A program made the translations under genes and the position numbers. The notes beneath the pieces are model-generated. The model searched no databases. It was not told the origin of the DNA and saw only the letters and a list, made by a program, of their open reading frames with translations. From Parabacteroides sp. (GTDB lineage Bacteria; Bacteroidota; Bacteroidia; Bacteroidales; Tannerellaceae), in contig JAHHQS010000039.1 in the NCBI GenBank assembly GCA_020026285.1, positions 1-26,727 on the forward strand: 26,727 nt of DNA, in the 5' to 3' direction. Position 1 is the stretch's first letter; every line of letters starts with the position of its first letter. Positions 16,933 to 25,711 of the stretch are shown one piece after another.

Positions 16933-18003
16933 TCACCGAGAATTCTGCAAACGCATGATTTCTTCATAAGAACCATATTTACGTCCTGCAGCAATAAACG
17001 CTTTAAAGTTTTCAGGAGGAGTATTTCTTCCCATAGCGCAACCGGAACTTATAATATGTCTTCTTCCCTTTGTTGCCTCAACCAATTTTTTAACTGCAGA
17101 ATCAACTTCTGCAGGACTCCCAATAACTAGAGGGAAACTTGGATCAATATTTCCCATTAATACGACATCATCAGGAACCAAACGGCGAGCCTCCTTGATA
17201 TCCAACATCCAGTCTACCTCTAAAATCTTAGCTCCTATCGTTCCCATATCAGCAATAATACCATTCGTATCACCACAGATATGAACAGAAAAAGGAATAC
17301 CATAATCTTGTACTTCTTTTGTGAGTACTTTTTCTGGTTCTAAAGCAAACTGACGATACATTTCCGGAGAAATAAGATTAGGACCTGCAAAAGCATCACC
17401 AATTGATGTAACATCTGCTCCTGCATCTTTCTGTGCTTTTGCAAAAACAGCACTGATCTTGCGGCAATAATCAAGAACATCTTTTATCAGCTGTTCGTCT
17501 TCAAGAATCAAGTCCATCATAAACTGAGTAGTACCACGAAGCAGGCAAGCAATACTGAAAGGACCTTGATCAGCACGTCCCATAATGAAAACATGATCAC
17601 CAATGGCTTCTTTCAATCGTCTGGTAGCTTCCAGCCATTCGTTCAATCTGCCGGATGAAGCAGGATCAGGTATCGGCATATCATAAACATCACGTAAATC
17701 TTTTAAAACAGGACATGATTCATCAACAATAGCCGGTTCATCTTCCCGATAAATCACTTTCGCTCCAACAGCTTCTGCTATTGTTGCATCATCAAAGTCA
17801 ATTACACACCCATCATAACCATATTTATCTTGAGAAATGATATGTGCTTCAGCCATTTTACGACCATTTCTATTCACTTCACTAATCTTCATTCCTGCTG
17901 TTTCAACAGCTAACATGAAACATTGTGGTACGATTGGTAATTTATCTGGTAGTTCTCCTTTTAAAACAGCCATACAGCGTTCAAGAGATGTCATTTCTTT
18001 CAT
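16933..18003 (-). CDS. UroD-superfamily methyltransferase, MtaA/MtbA-like
   Basis: The 356-residue cytosolic protein has a uroporphyrinogen-decarboxylase (beta/alpha)8 fold but keeps the zinc site of methylcobamide methyltransferases: His241-x-Cys243 in SVHICGDTNG and Cys322 in ISSGCAMGRNTPP. HemE lacks this His-x-Cys...Cys set and has an N-terminal MRQAGR-type motif absent here, so a heme role is rejected. Family members such as MtaA and MtbA move a methyl group between a corrinoid protein and a thiol. Other UroD-like proteins act in O-demethylation systems. Other visible landmarks are FDDATIAEAVGAKV (70-83) and SIGDAFAGPNLISPEMYRQF (200-219). It starts 12 bases after the MFS stop and is followed by the cupin and the corrinoid-activation fusion, which supports methyl transfer. 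Acceptor and donor are unknown, since Bacteroidetes are not known to use coenzyme M. Confidence 0.85.
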   Translation of the reverse strand: MKEMTSLERCMAVLKGELPDKLPIVPQCFMLAVETAGMKISEVNRNGRKMAEAHIISQDKYGYDGCVIDFDDATIAEAVGAKVIYREDEPAIVDESCPVLKDLRDVYDMPIPDPASSGRLNEWLEATRRLKEAIGDHVFIMGRADQGPFSIACLLRGTTQFMMDLILEDEQLIKDVLDYCRKISAVFAKAQKDAGADVTSIGDAFAGPNLISPEMYRQFALEPEKVLTKEVQDYGIPFSVHICGDTNGIIADMGTIGAKILEVDWMLDIKEARRLVPDDVVLMGNIDPSFPLVIGSPAEVDSAVKKLVEATKGRRHIISSGCAMGRNTPPENFKAFIAAGRKYGSYEEIMRLQNSR

Positions 18004-18015
18004 AATAAAATTAAT

Positions 18016-19164
18016 TTATTTAAGTTTTATAGATACGATTAAAATATAGACCAAAGCAAAAAATGGGACAAACAGACTTGTCCATTGATTACTTGCATCG
18101 GCTATAATACCTGTAAACATTGGAAGAATTGCTCCACCAGCAACACCCATTATCATCAATGCTGAAATTTCATTCGCTTGTTCCGGTCTTGACTGGATAG
18201 CTTCTGAAAAAATTATCGGAAAGACGTTAGCACAAGTCAAACCAACCATAAACAACAAAGCCATCATAAGAGTTACATTCGAGGCCAACATAAAACCACC
18301 TAACATCAATATTGCAATTACCATATTGCCCACTAAAAATTTATGGGAAGAATAACGAGCTAATATAATTGTTCCTAAAAATGTTCCAATCGTACGAGCT
18401 GCAAAATAAATACTACAACCAAGACTCCCTTTATCCAAAGGCAAATTAAAAGATTCGGCAAAATACTTTGGAATTGTCGTCATCAAACTGATTTCAAAGC
18501 CTACAATCAAAAGGATTACCGAGAATGCTAAAATTAATTTCGCGTCCTTTAACAAGGAAAGGACCTGAACAAAACTTTGCTTTTGAACTTCTGTCTTCTT
18601 TTCCTCAACCGGAGTCAATGCCAACCAGATACAAGAGACCAAAGATGTTACTGCATACACCCAGAATATCAAATGCCAGTCTCCAAAAACACTGACAGCT
18701 GTACTAGCGATAATCGGTCCTAATGTGGAAGAAACAGCTTTGATAAATTGTCCAAGAGTAACCATACTTGTCACTTTGTCTTTTGAGACGACATCAAGTA
18801 ATAACGGATTCAAAGACACTTGTAAAATGGTATTACTTATTCCCAACAACAGAAAAGCAAGCAGGACTACAGGAAATGTATAAGCAAAAATAGGCAGCAG
18901 CATGGCAAATACAGTAAAAGCAATACTAAACAAAACCGTTTTCTTTCGTCCTACCCGATTCATGATCATTCCCGTTGGAAGAGAACAAATAGCAAACCAA
19001 ATAAAAACCATCATCGGTAACAAGTTCGATAATGTATCACTCAAACCGAAATCATCTTTCACATAACTAGTTGATATTCCTACAACATCAACAAATCCCA
19101 TTACAAAGAATGCAAATAATATAGGGATTAAATTTAGAAGAGCTATACTTCCTGCCTTTTTCAT
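18016..19164 (-). CDS. MFS transporter, sugar-type
   Basis: The 382-residue inner-membrane protein shows about 12 hydrophobic segments, with a central cytoplasmic loop around residues 190-205 (PVEEKKTEVQKQ). The MFS signature between TM2 and TM3 is GMIMNRVGRKK (65-75). Acidic and polar residues in TM1 (GFVDVVGISTSYVKDDFGLS) resemble FucP/GlcP-type (FHS) sugar:proton symporters. This similarity is judged by eye. It is the only importer in the operon and lies between the GH38 gene (32-base gap) and the UroD-like gene (12-base gap). It is therefore the likely route for mannose, a short mannoside or a modified sugar released by the mannosidases. No SusC/SusD genes are present. Confidence 0.85.
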   Translation of the reverse strand: MKKAGSIALLNLIPILFAFFVMGFVDVVGISTSYVKDDFGLSDTLSNLLPMMVFIWFAICSLPTGMIMNRVGRKKTVLFSIAFTVFAMLLPIFAYTFPVVLLAFLLLGISNTILQVSLNPLLLDVVSKDKVTSMVTLGQFIKAVSSTLGPIIASTAVSVFGDWHLIFWVYAVTSLVSCIWLALTPVEEKKTEVQKQSFVQVLSLLKDAKLILAFSVILLIVGFEISLMTTIPKYFAESFNLPLDKGSLGCSIYFAARTIGTFLGTIILARYSSHKFLVGNMVIAILMLGGFMLASNVTLMMALLFMVGLTCANVFPIIFSEAIQSRPEQANEISALMIMGVAGGAILPMFTGIIADASNQWTSLFVPFFALVYILIVSIKLK

Positions 19165-19196
19165 GATATAATAATTATTTATAATTTATCCTTTTT

Positions 19197-22064
19197 TTAT
19201 AGAACCAACTTGAATGTTTCTATGGCATGATGTCCCAATCTCAAACGGATCTGCTTTCCTGAGACATTTAATTTTTCTTTCTCATCTTCTATCAGGTTTG
19301 TATGAATAACCTGTTTGACTTCAATTGGTAAAGTTACTAATATTTCCTTATCTTTTCCTTCCATTTCTGTCAATCGAATAATCAAACTATTATCCTTATC
19401 TGCTTTTTTTACTAAAGATAACATTGTGAATGGATCAGAAATCTGTAAGAAACTATGATTTTCGTTTAAAGTTCCGCCTTTCACCATTTTTTGTTGAACC
19501 AGTAAAGGATGATTATTGGATTCTCCAAAATGATATCCATTCTTCCATCCTTCCCGGTGTGATGTGATAGAGAATTGATAAGCATGTGTTCCTGTCTGAT
19601 GATACCAGTTTCCTTCGCCATGACAACTTTTATGAGAAGATAACAAAATACCCTGCAAGATCGGATAGCCAGCAACTTCTCTTGACGGATCAATCCAATC
19701 AGCTACGGCAACACCTCTGGAAGCCATTGTCAAGCCGAAACCATTACCCTGAGCCGAGATAAAATTCTGTATTTCTCTTGGATGAGAATCTTCCGGATTA
19801 TGCAAATAAGAACCATTCCAAGCCCAGCCGCCGGGTTTTCTTTTCAATTCATCTCGTCCAACTTCAGCTACCGCCATTGGAACTTCGTAATTGATTGTCC
19901 TATCTTCCATGATATTCAACGGGAAAGCAATACGATACTGTCGATTGTGTTCTCCATCGAAATCCTTCAAGACTACATGAAAGTCAATCTTCTTATCTAA
20001 ATGATAGAAAGTAATAACCTGATTAATTGTAGTATGTTCAGTTGGCTGCTCCTGTTCGAAACGAGTCAGCAACGGTCCGTTCTCTGTCATTTTCCAGACA
20101 GAAGGTCTCTGGCTCAAAGTTTTGATATCACCTGGAGTTACATCTGTAATACGAGTAAATTCTCCGGCTCCATTACCTTTATATCCTAATTCAACTATAT
20201 CGCCACATGCAAATTTGGATGTATGAATTAATTCTTTATTCAATTGTCTGTCGTATAACGAAACAATACCGCCATTACCCAAGACTGCTTTGAAGAAAGT
20301 ATTCTCTACACTGTTTGATGTCAGAACGACATCACTGTTCTTTTGGACTTTTGATTTTTTACCTTCCAAGATAGTATAGGAACGATAACCCATAGAAGGA
20401 ATATTTTCAGCACGAAATACAATTTTGCGGTTTCCATCTTTATCCGTTACAACTTGTGAAGGAATCTCTTTTCCGTTTTCATCTTTTACAATCGCATATT
20501 CACGTGATATCTTGACAGAAGCCAAATCTGTTCTGTTCCATGTCAAATCATTAAATATGACATAATTATTTACTTTGGTATTTACCTGATCGACGATCTC
20601 TTTTAACGCATCTGTCAAAAGATTTTCACCCATATCACGGCTCAACTTCAAACTATCTTCATAAATGCCATCAGTAATTTCCCCGTTTTTTCCTCCCAAG
20701 CCATGATCCGGGTAAATTGAAGCCATCCATGCCCGATCAAATTGACTCCGAGGATAATCAGAGAAATCATTATCCAGCAAGGAAGCGAAAGAAGTGAATG
20801 ATTCTGCAGCAGGTAACAAAACAGCTGCCTCACGTTTGTAGGCATTTGCTTCATAATGAGCAGGACCATGAATATAAAGCCATAAGTTCGGACGATCACC
20901 TGCGATCTTTTCGAACTGTGTATTCTCGCCTCTCACTGCTTTAAAATAATCTTCGGCTGTTGAAGCTTTCAATTTTGGCAATTGATTATCCGAAGCCTCA
21001 GCAATTTTGTTCCATTCATTAATTACCTTCTGAAAATCCACCGGCTTTGTAGCATCGCAACTCATTAAGATGGCATAATGAGGAGGAATCTGATGTTTTC
21101 TGAAATAATCACTCCAAAGCTGGGTACGATGGTGTAATTTATGCAGAGCAGTTATACCATCTTTATCAAAGAATTTCCAAATCAAAGAAGCCCAGCCATA
21201 ATTACCCGGAGTAAATGTCAATACTTTTGAACCATCCGGACTATACCAATCATACAAACCTTCCCCCATTCTACTTATAAACAGATTTGGAATACCACAT
21301 TTAGCCAATATCTGTGGCATCTGCCAGCTTCGACCAGGAACATCTATATTATTAGCAACAACATCATCACAACCAGGCAGGTTTTCACGAATCCATTTCC
21401 TTCCATAATATGCCTGACGCACCAATTGTTCTCCACTTGATAATCCTTCGTATGGCTGATTAAAAGTAGCTCCCCAACCAAAACGGCCTTCTTTATAAAG
21501 CTTTATCAACTCATCCTTTCTATCCGGATGTTCATCCAGAAACTCCATCAGATTAAGGGTCTGTTCCATTTCAAACTTAAAATCCGGATTCTTCTTCATG
21601 ATATCCAAAGCAGGAAGAATGATATTATTGATACGATCCCTTCTACAGAAGTCTGGTGTATCCATCCAGGCGATATCCTGATGTGAAGACTGAATAATAT
21701 GAATTGTTCCATTCTTGAAATATCCCCAATCAGAAGGTATAAAAGTTTTATAAGTCTGTTCCAGCAATGTCTTTTTACCGGCATTAATCTTCAAGACGCC
21801 ATCGTTTCCAATCATAGGCAACCAAACTAAAAGGCTGTCCTGACGACTGGTCTTGATAATTTCAGTCGGTTTACCATCCACGGATCCACTGATATGAGAG
21901 TCGGTTATATTTTTTGTTTTGATGTAAGTAAGAATCTTGAAGACTCCCTCATCCTGTTTATATTCAATTGGCGAAACAGGAGCTAATTCCGCAGAAGTGC
22001 TTATCTGAGCATTTGCATCTAATGCAAAACAGAATAATCCTGCTAAAAAAATATTCTTCTTCAT
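19197..22064 (-). CDS. GH38 alpha-mannosidase, exported (operon copy 1)
   Basis: I start this gene at the ATG at 22064, giving 955 residues and a signal peptide (MKKNIFLAGLFCFALDANA, cut near 19). The frame can extend to 22118, but the extra 18 residues would put the charged MNSRLLKDLLIDEY ahead of the signal peptide and overlap the lacI-type gene. An extra N-terminal region (about 20-110) precedes the catalytic domain. Predicted zinc and catalytic residues are His128 and Asp130 in SHQDIAWM, Asp241 in NIDVPGR and His454 in YPDHGLGG. It shares its architecture and C-terminal tail (LGHHAIETFKLVL) with the GH38 at 12147-14834, so the two are paralogues. It lies 46 bases after the regulator gene and 32 bases before the transporter. 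A periplasmic alpha-mannosidase is inferred. Confidence 0.93.
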   Translation of the reverse strand: MKKNIFLAGLFCFALDANAQISTSAELAPVSPIEYKQDEGVFKILTYIKTKNITDSHISGSVDGKPTEIIKTSRQDSLLVWLPMIGNDGVLKINAGKKTLLEQTYKTFIPSDWGYFKNGTIHIIQSSHQDIAWMDTPDFCRRDRINNIILPALDIMKKNPDFKFEMEQTLNLMEFLDEHPDRKDELIKLYKEGRFGWGATFNQPYEGLSSGEQLVRQAYYGRKWIRENLPGCDDVVANNIDVPGRSWQMPQILAKCGIPNLFISRMGEGLYDWYSPDGSKVLTFTPGNYGWASLIWKFFDKDGITALHKLHHRTQLWSDYFRKHQIPPHYAILMSCDATKPVDFQKVINEWNKIAEASDNQLPKLKASTAEDYFKAVRGENTQFEKIAGDRPNLWLYIHGPAHYEANAYKREAAVLLPAAESFTSFASLLDNDFSDYPRSQFDRAWMASIYPDHGLGGKNGEITDGIYEDSLKLSRDMGENLLTDALKEIVDQVNTKVNNYVIFNDLTWNRTDLASVKISREYAIVKDENGKEIPSQVVTDKDGNRKIVFRAENIPSMGYRSYTILEGKKSKVQKNSDVVLTSNSVENTFFKAVLGNGGIVSLYDRQLNKELIHTSKFACGDIVELGYKGNGAGEFTRITDVTPGDIKTLSQRPSVWKMTENGPLLTRFEQEQPTEHTTINQVITFYHLDKKIDFHVVLKDFDGEHNRQYRIAFPLNIMEDRTINYEVPMAVAEVGRDELKRKPGGWAWNGSYLHNPEDSHPREIQNFISAQGNGFGLTMASRGVAVADWIDPSREVAGYPILQGILLSSHKSCHGEGNWYHQTGTHAYQFSITSHREGWKNGYHFGESNNHPLLVQQKMVKGGTLNENHSFLQISDPFTMLSLVKKADKDNSLIIRLTEMEGKDKEILVTLPIEVKQVIHTNLIEDEKEKLNVSGKQIRLRLGHHAIETFKLVL

Positions 22065-22110
22065 TTTTATAAATATATATTCGTCGATTAGTAAGTCTTT
22101 CAAAAGTCTG

Positions 22111-23133
22111 CTATTCATCTATTTCCATAGAAGGAAAGAAGGTGTTTTTCAGTTCGACCTTTCTAAAATCAAATCCAGATCCGTACTGAATATTATCAGT
22201 CAGAATATTAACAGCTTCAACACCCATTTTTTCAATATTCATCTTGGTCATACACATCTCTGGAGCCAGAATATCCAACCCGGAAGTATAATGGAAACAT
22301 CCCATCTTAAAGCGGTTATGATAATCTATCTTATGCTTTGTAAAATATCGGATTGTTTCTAATGCCAAATAATGAGTTGTGAAGAAAAAAGCATCGACAT
22401 CCGGATTTTTCTCCAGTAAAACATCCAGTTTATTCACGATATCTTTTTTATAATCATGACGATCAACAAACACTTTCAAAGCCAGATTATCATCCAGGTT
22501 CAAGTCTTTTACAGCAGCATCATAACCTTCGATACGCTGTCTCATGACAAAAAGATGATCATCGGTTGTCAGCATAGCTATCTTTTTAGAGCCTTCTTTT
22601 CCCAAATAAGAAACCAGATCATAACTGCACTCTTTGTTATTCACAATAACATAATTCGAATTCAGTTCCGGATAATAACGGTCTACCAATACGAATGGAA
22701 GATGTGATTTTGATAATAATTCTATACTGTTCTCAGACAATTTAGTAGGAGCCAGAATTATTCCATCAACTTGTTTGGATATCAGAATTTTTATCAGATC
22801 ATATTCCTTCGCACCATCACCTTCCGAGCTGCAAACAATCAAAGTATATTTTTTACGGGCGGCTTCCAATTCTATAGACTGGGCCATTTGAGCATAAAAT
22901 GTATCAGCTAAAAAAGGTATAACCAGACCTATAGTACTTGAAGTCCCAACAGAAAGACTCCTTGCTAAAAGGTTCGGCCGATAATTAACAGAATCGGCAT
23001 ATTCCTTTACCCGCTTGATAGTTGCAGTACTAAACCCCTTCTCCTCTCCTTTACCAGAGAGGATCCAGGAGATTGTCGCTTTCGATAAATTCAAAGCCTC
23101 TGCTATATCTTTTAGAGACACTTTTTTCCTCAT
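22111..23133 (-). CDS. LacI/GalR-family transcriptional regulator
   Basis: The 340-residue protein has the N-terminal LacI helix-turn-helix (VSLKDIAEALNLSKATISWILSGK, about 5-28), the hinge YRPNLLARSLSVG (about 51-63) and a periplasmic-binding-protein-like effector domain (TIGLVIPFLADTFYAQMAQ onward) of normal length. It is the second gene of the operon, 39 bases after the GH92 stop. Its expected target is the perfect palindrome at 25562-25579 just downstream of the operon promoter, so it probably regulates itself with the mannosidases. The ligand is most likely a sugar from the pathway (inference). I found no promoter directly upstream of this gene. Confidence 0.93.
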   Translation of the reverse strand: MRKKVSLKDIAEALNLSKATISWILSGKGEEKGFSTATIKRVKEYADSVNYRPNLLARSLSVGTSSTIGLVIPFLADTFYAQMAQSIELEAARKKYTLIVCSSEGDGAKEYDLIKILISKQVDGIILAPTKLSENSIELLSKSHLPFVLVDRYYPELNSNYVIVNNKECSYDLVSYLGKEGSKKIAMLTTDDHLFVMRQRIEGYDAAVKDLNLDDNLALKVFVDRHDYKKDIVNKLDVLLEKNPDVDAFFFTTHYLALETIRYFTKHKIDYHNRFKMGCFHYTSGLDILAPEMCMTKMNIEKMGVEAVNILTDNIQYGSGFDFRKVELKNTFFPSMEIDE

Positions 23134-23172
23134 TTGATTGTCTTATTTAATTTGATTTCAATACTGTACCCA

Positions 23173-25482
23173 TTAACGAAGCGTGAATTTCAGCAAATCC
23201 TCACGATCTTCGCGATCAGTCATTACGAATTTAAGAGAGCCACCATCCATAATTTCTTTGTAAGTGATGTATGGTCTATCTAATAATTTTCCATTTAAAT
23301 ATACTTCCTTGACAAATATATTGTTATCTGAATAATTTTCTGTAGTCACTTCAAATTTTTTACCACTCTTCAAATTAAGAGTCAATGAAGGTAATTGAGG
23401 AGCACTTAATATGAATTCTCCACTGATCGGATCGACAGGATAGAATCCCATAGAAGCAAACATATACCATGCAGACATCTGACCGCAATCGTCATTTCCT
23501 TTCAATCCTCCTGGTTCATTCTTATAGAACTTGTCAACCACGCTATGAAGAATGGCATCAGTCTTATAGCCTTCGTCTGTATACTTGTACAAATATGGAA
23601 CATGATGACAAGGTTCGTTTCCATGCCAATATTGTCCTAATGTACCGATTATCTTCCAGACTAAAGTTTTCACTTCCGGATTTGTATTCGTATAGAACAT
23701 GGAATCCAATTTGGCTGTAAACTTTTCTTTTCCACCCATCAAATCGATCATTCCAGGGACATCATGCATGACATGGAACAAATAATGCCATGAGTTACCT
23801 TCTGTATACGAAGAATTCGGCAACCATTCACCTATAACTTCCGTTGGATCTACCTCCTGGAACTCACCTTTTCCATTTCGACCTACCATGAAACCTGTTT
23901 CCGGATTATAAACATTCTTATAATATTTAGCTCTTTTGAACATATTGCCGGCAATTTCTTTTTTACCCAAACGCTCGGCCATCACTCCGGTACAGTAATC
24001 ATCATAAATACCTTCCAACAAACGGGCAACAGTTTCACGACCATCATCATATTTACTCATTTTCACATCGTAAGGGATATAACCATACTTTTCGATCAGT
24101 TCAACATGATTTCTGTAATGAGGTTTTGATACAGAAGTAAGAACAGCCTCAAAAATAGAATCGACACTAAAGGTTGAAGGTAACAGGTTCTTCAAATAAG
24201 CATCTACGATAACAGGAACAGCATGATTAGCAATCATGGTATTGGTTTCGTTACCCCACAAATACCATCTTGGAAGGAAACGATATTCTCCTTCTTCCAC
24301 CTGTTTGTACTGGTAGCTTTCCATCAGGGATTCAACCATAGGCGCAATAAACTCAGGAGTCAGGATTGTGTACATCGGATTGGCTGCTCTAAAAGTGTCC
24401 CACAAAGAGAAAGTTGAATAATAAGCCCCTCCTTTTGCAGTATGCACCTGATCATCCGAAGCTCTGTATTTGCCAGATACGTCTGCCATGTTACTAGGCT
24501 GTGAATATAAATGGTAAAGAGATGTGTAGAAAGAAACCAATTGGTCCTCTTTCCCCTGAGCATCGACTTTAGACAAAATATCATTCCACTGTCTGCGGGC
24601 CTGATCTTTCACCTTATCAAACGTATTCCACTCCGGAATTTCAGTATGAAGGTTTTCTTTAGCAGCTTCGATACTTGTTGATGACAAACCGATACGGACC
24701 TGCAATTGTCTGGCTGCACCCAAATCGAATGACAATACATATCGATTCGCCTTTTCGTTTGGCTGCTTTTCCAATTGTTCGATATTCTTTATATCTTCAC
24801 TAAATTCAATAACGTAAAACACCTTACGATTAGTCCATTCGACAGCTTTTCTATAACCTGTTAAAACACGTTTGCCTTCAAACTGCTGAGTTGCTTCAGC
24901 TACACCTTCGGATACTGTATTCACATCCCATCGGTTACTATATTGCAAATCCACCAAAAGTCTGGCTTCATTTGATTGATATGTATATTGATGATAAGCT
25001 GCATGGGCCGACGTCGTCATCTCCGCCTTGACTCCATTTCTCTTCAGGCCAACACTATAATAACCCGGTTTGGCTTTCTCTGTCGATTTATCATAATCTG
25101 AATAGAAATTTTCCAAATTAGAAGAATCCACCTTTCTATCACAATAAGGCATTAATAAAATATCCGACATGGAAGGGCAACCTACACCATTCATGTGTGT
25201 TTGTGTAAAACCTTTCAGCAAGGAGTCGGTATACTGATAGCCGGTTACATGATCTCCTTCGTAACCCTTGTAATAGGCTGTATGGGATTCGGGACTAGCC
25301 TGAACAAAACCTGTTGGAAGTGTTGCTCCCGGAAAACAATGTCCTTCATGCAAGGTACCAATAAATGGATTTACAAACTGAGTATAATCTTTTACTTCGG
25401 TTTCGGTTGACGTACATGCTATAAAAGAACAACATCCAATGACTAAACAACCTAAATTAATCTTTTTAATAAAATGTTTCAT
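23173..25482 (-). CDS. GH92 alpha-mannosidase, lipoprotein (operon first gene)
   Basis: The 769-residue GH92 has a lipoprotein signal peptide with lipobox FIAC, Cys23, followed by TSTETEV, so it should be lipid-anchored. The N-terminal domain opens with YTQFVNPFIGTLHEGHCFPGA, the usual GH92 beginning, and MNGVGCPSMSDILLMP. The catalytic domain contains SLWDTFRAANPMYTIL, SSYTEGNSWHYLFHVMHD (Glu561, candidate acid), NEPCHHVPYLYKY and KGNDDCGQMSAWYMFASMGFYPVDP (Asp664, Asp665). The motif here is NDD, where the other GH92 in the operon has DED, so the two enzymes probably differ in substrate or linkage. It is the promoter-proximal gene, with a leader of about 100 nt carrying the palindromic operator, and it lies 39 bases before the regulator gene. 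Confidence 0.95.
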   Translation of the reverse strand: MKHFIKKINLGCLVIGCCSFIACTSTETEVKDYTQFVNPFIGTLHEGHCFPGATLPTGFVQASPESHTAYYKGYEGDHVTGYQYTDSLLKGFTQTHMNGVGCPSMSDILLMPYCDRKVDSSNLENFYSDYDKSTEKAKPGYYSVGLKRNGVKAEMTTSAHAAYHQYTYQSNEARLLVDLQYSNRWDVNTVSEGVAEATQQFEGKRVLTGYRKAVEWTNRKVFYVIEFSEDIKNIEQLEKQPNEKANRYVLSFDLGAARQLQVRIGLSSTSIEAAKENLHTEIPEWNTFDKVKDQARRQWNDILSKVDAQGKEDQLVSFYTSLYHLYSQPSNMADVSGKYRASDDQVHTAKGGAYYSTFSLWDTFRAANPMYTILTPEFIAPMVESLMESYQYKQVEEGEYRFLPRWYLWGNETNTMIANHAVPVIVDAYLKNLLPSTFSVDSIFEAVLTSVSKPHYRNHVELIEKYGYIPYDVKMSKYDDGRETVARLLEGIYDDYCTGVMAERLGKKEIAGNMFKRAKYYKNVYNPETGFMVGRNGKGEFQEVDPTEVIGEWLPNSSYTEGNSWHYLFHVMHDVPGMIDLMGGKEKFTAKLDSMFYTNTNPEVKTLVWKIIGTLGQYWHGNEPCHHVPYLYKYTDEGYKTDAILHSVVDKFYKNEPGGLKGNDDCGQMSAWYMFASMGFYPVDPISGEFILSAPQLPSLTLNLKSGKKFEVTTENYSDNNIFVKEVYLNGKLLDRPYITYKEIMDGGSLKFVMTDREDREDLLKFTLR

Positions 25483-25561
25483 GATTTCTGCCTTAAATAT
25501 ATCTTCAATATTGTTATTCCGATTTGCTTATATATTTCATCATAAAATAACTTTATGATAC

Positions 25562-25579
25562 TAGTTAACCGGTTAACTA
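25562..25579. promoter_or_regulatory. Putative LacI-family operator, perfect 18-bp palindrome
   Basis: TAGTTAACCGGTTAACTA is a perfect palindrome with the central CG typical of LacI/GalR operators. It begins 13 bases downstream of the -7 box and so covers roughly +5 to +25 of the predicted transcript, a position where a bound repressor would block the polymerase. I saw no second copy elsewhere in the window. Confidence 0.75.
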
Positions 25580-25591
25580 TATTATCTAAAG

Positions 25592-25599
25592 CAAAGATA
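25592..25599 (-). promoter_or_regulatory. Promoter of the nine-gene mannosidase operon (-7 box)
   Basis: TATCTTTG on the minus strand, followed by C, is an ideal Bacteroidetes -7 box. The region where the -33 element should lie (about 25615-25622) is AT-rich without TTG, so activity may depend on another factor. The predicted start is near 25585, about 100 nt ahead of the first gene. Confidence 0.7.
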
Positions 25600-25663
25600 C
25601 ATTTCTTTTTTTAATAAGGCCATTATTCTTTCGGATTTTTTTCACTATCAAAGCAAGTATAAA

Positions 25664-25708
25664 AAAATCCTGTTTAGTATCAGTAGACTGTTTACCAAAC
25701 AGGATTTT
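25664..25708 (-). terminator. Intrinsic terminator of the aquaporin gene
   Basis: A perfect 12-bp stem (AAAATCCTGTTT at 25664-25675 with 25697-25708) has a 21-nt loop and, on the minus strand, leads into seven T followed by ATAC. It lies about 40 bases past the aquaporin stop and about 65 bases before the mannosidase operon promoter, which it insulates. Confidence 0.88.
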
Positions 25709-25711
25709 CAG

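Noticed and set aside
16933..18003. Uroporphyrinogen decarboxylase (HemE) as the product
   Set aside because: The His-x-Cys...Cys zinc site of methylcobamide methyltransferases is present, the HemE N-terminal arginine motif is absent, and the genes around it are not for heme synthesis.
19197..22118. Longer GH38 start at 22118
   Set aside because: It would put 18 charged residues before an obvious signal peptide and overlap the regulator gene. The ATG at 22064 is better.
9766..25482. Canonical polysaccharide utilization locus
   Set aside because: No SusC/SusD pair, hybrid two-component regulator or sigma/anti-sigma pair is present in the unit.
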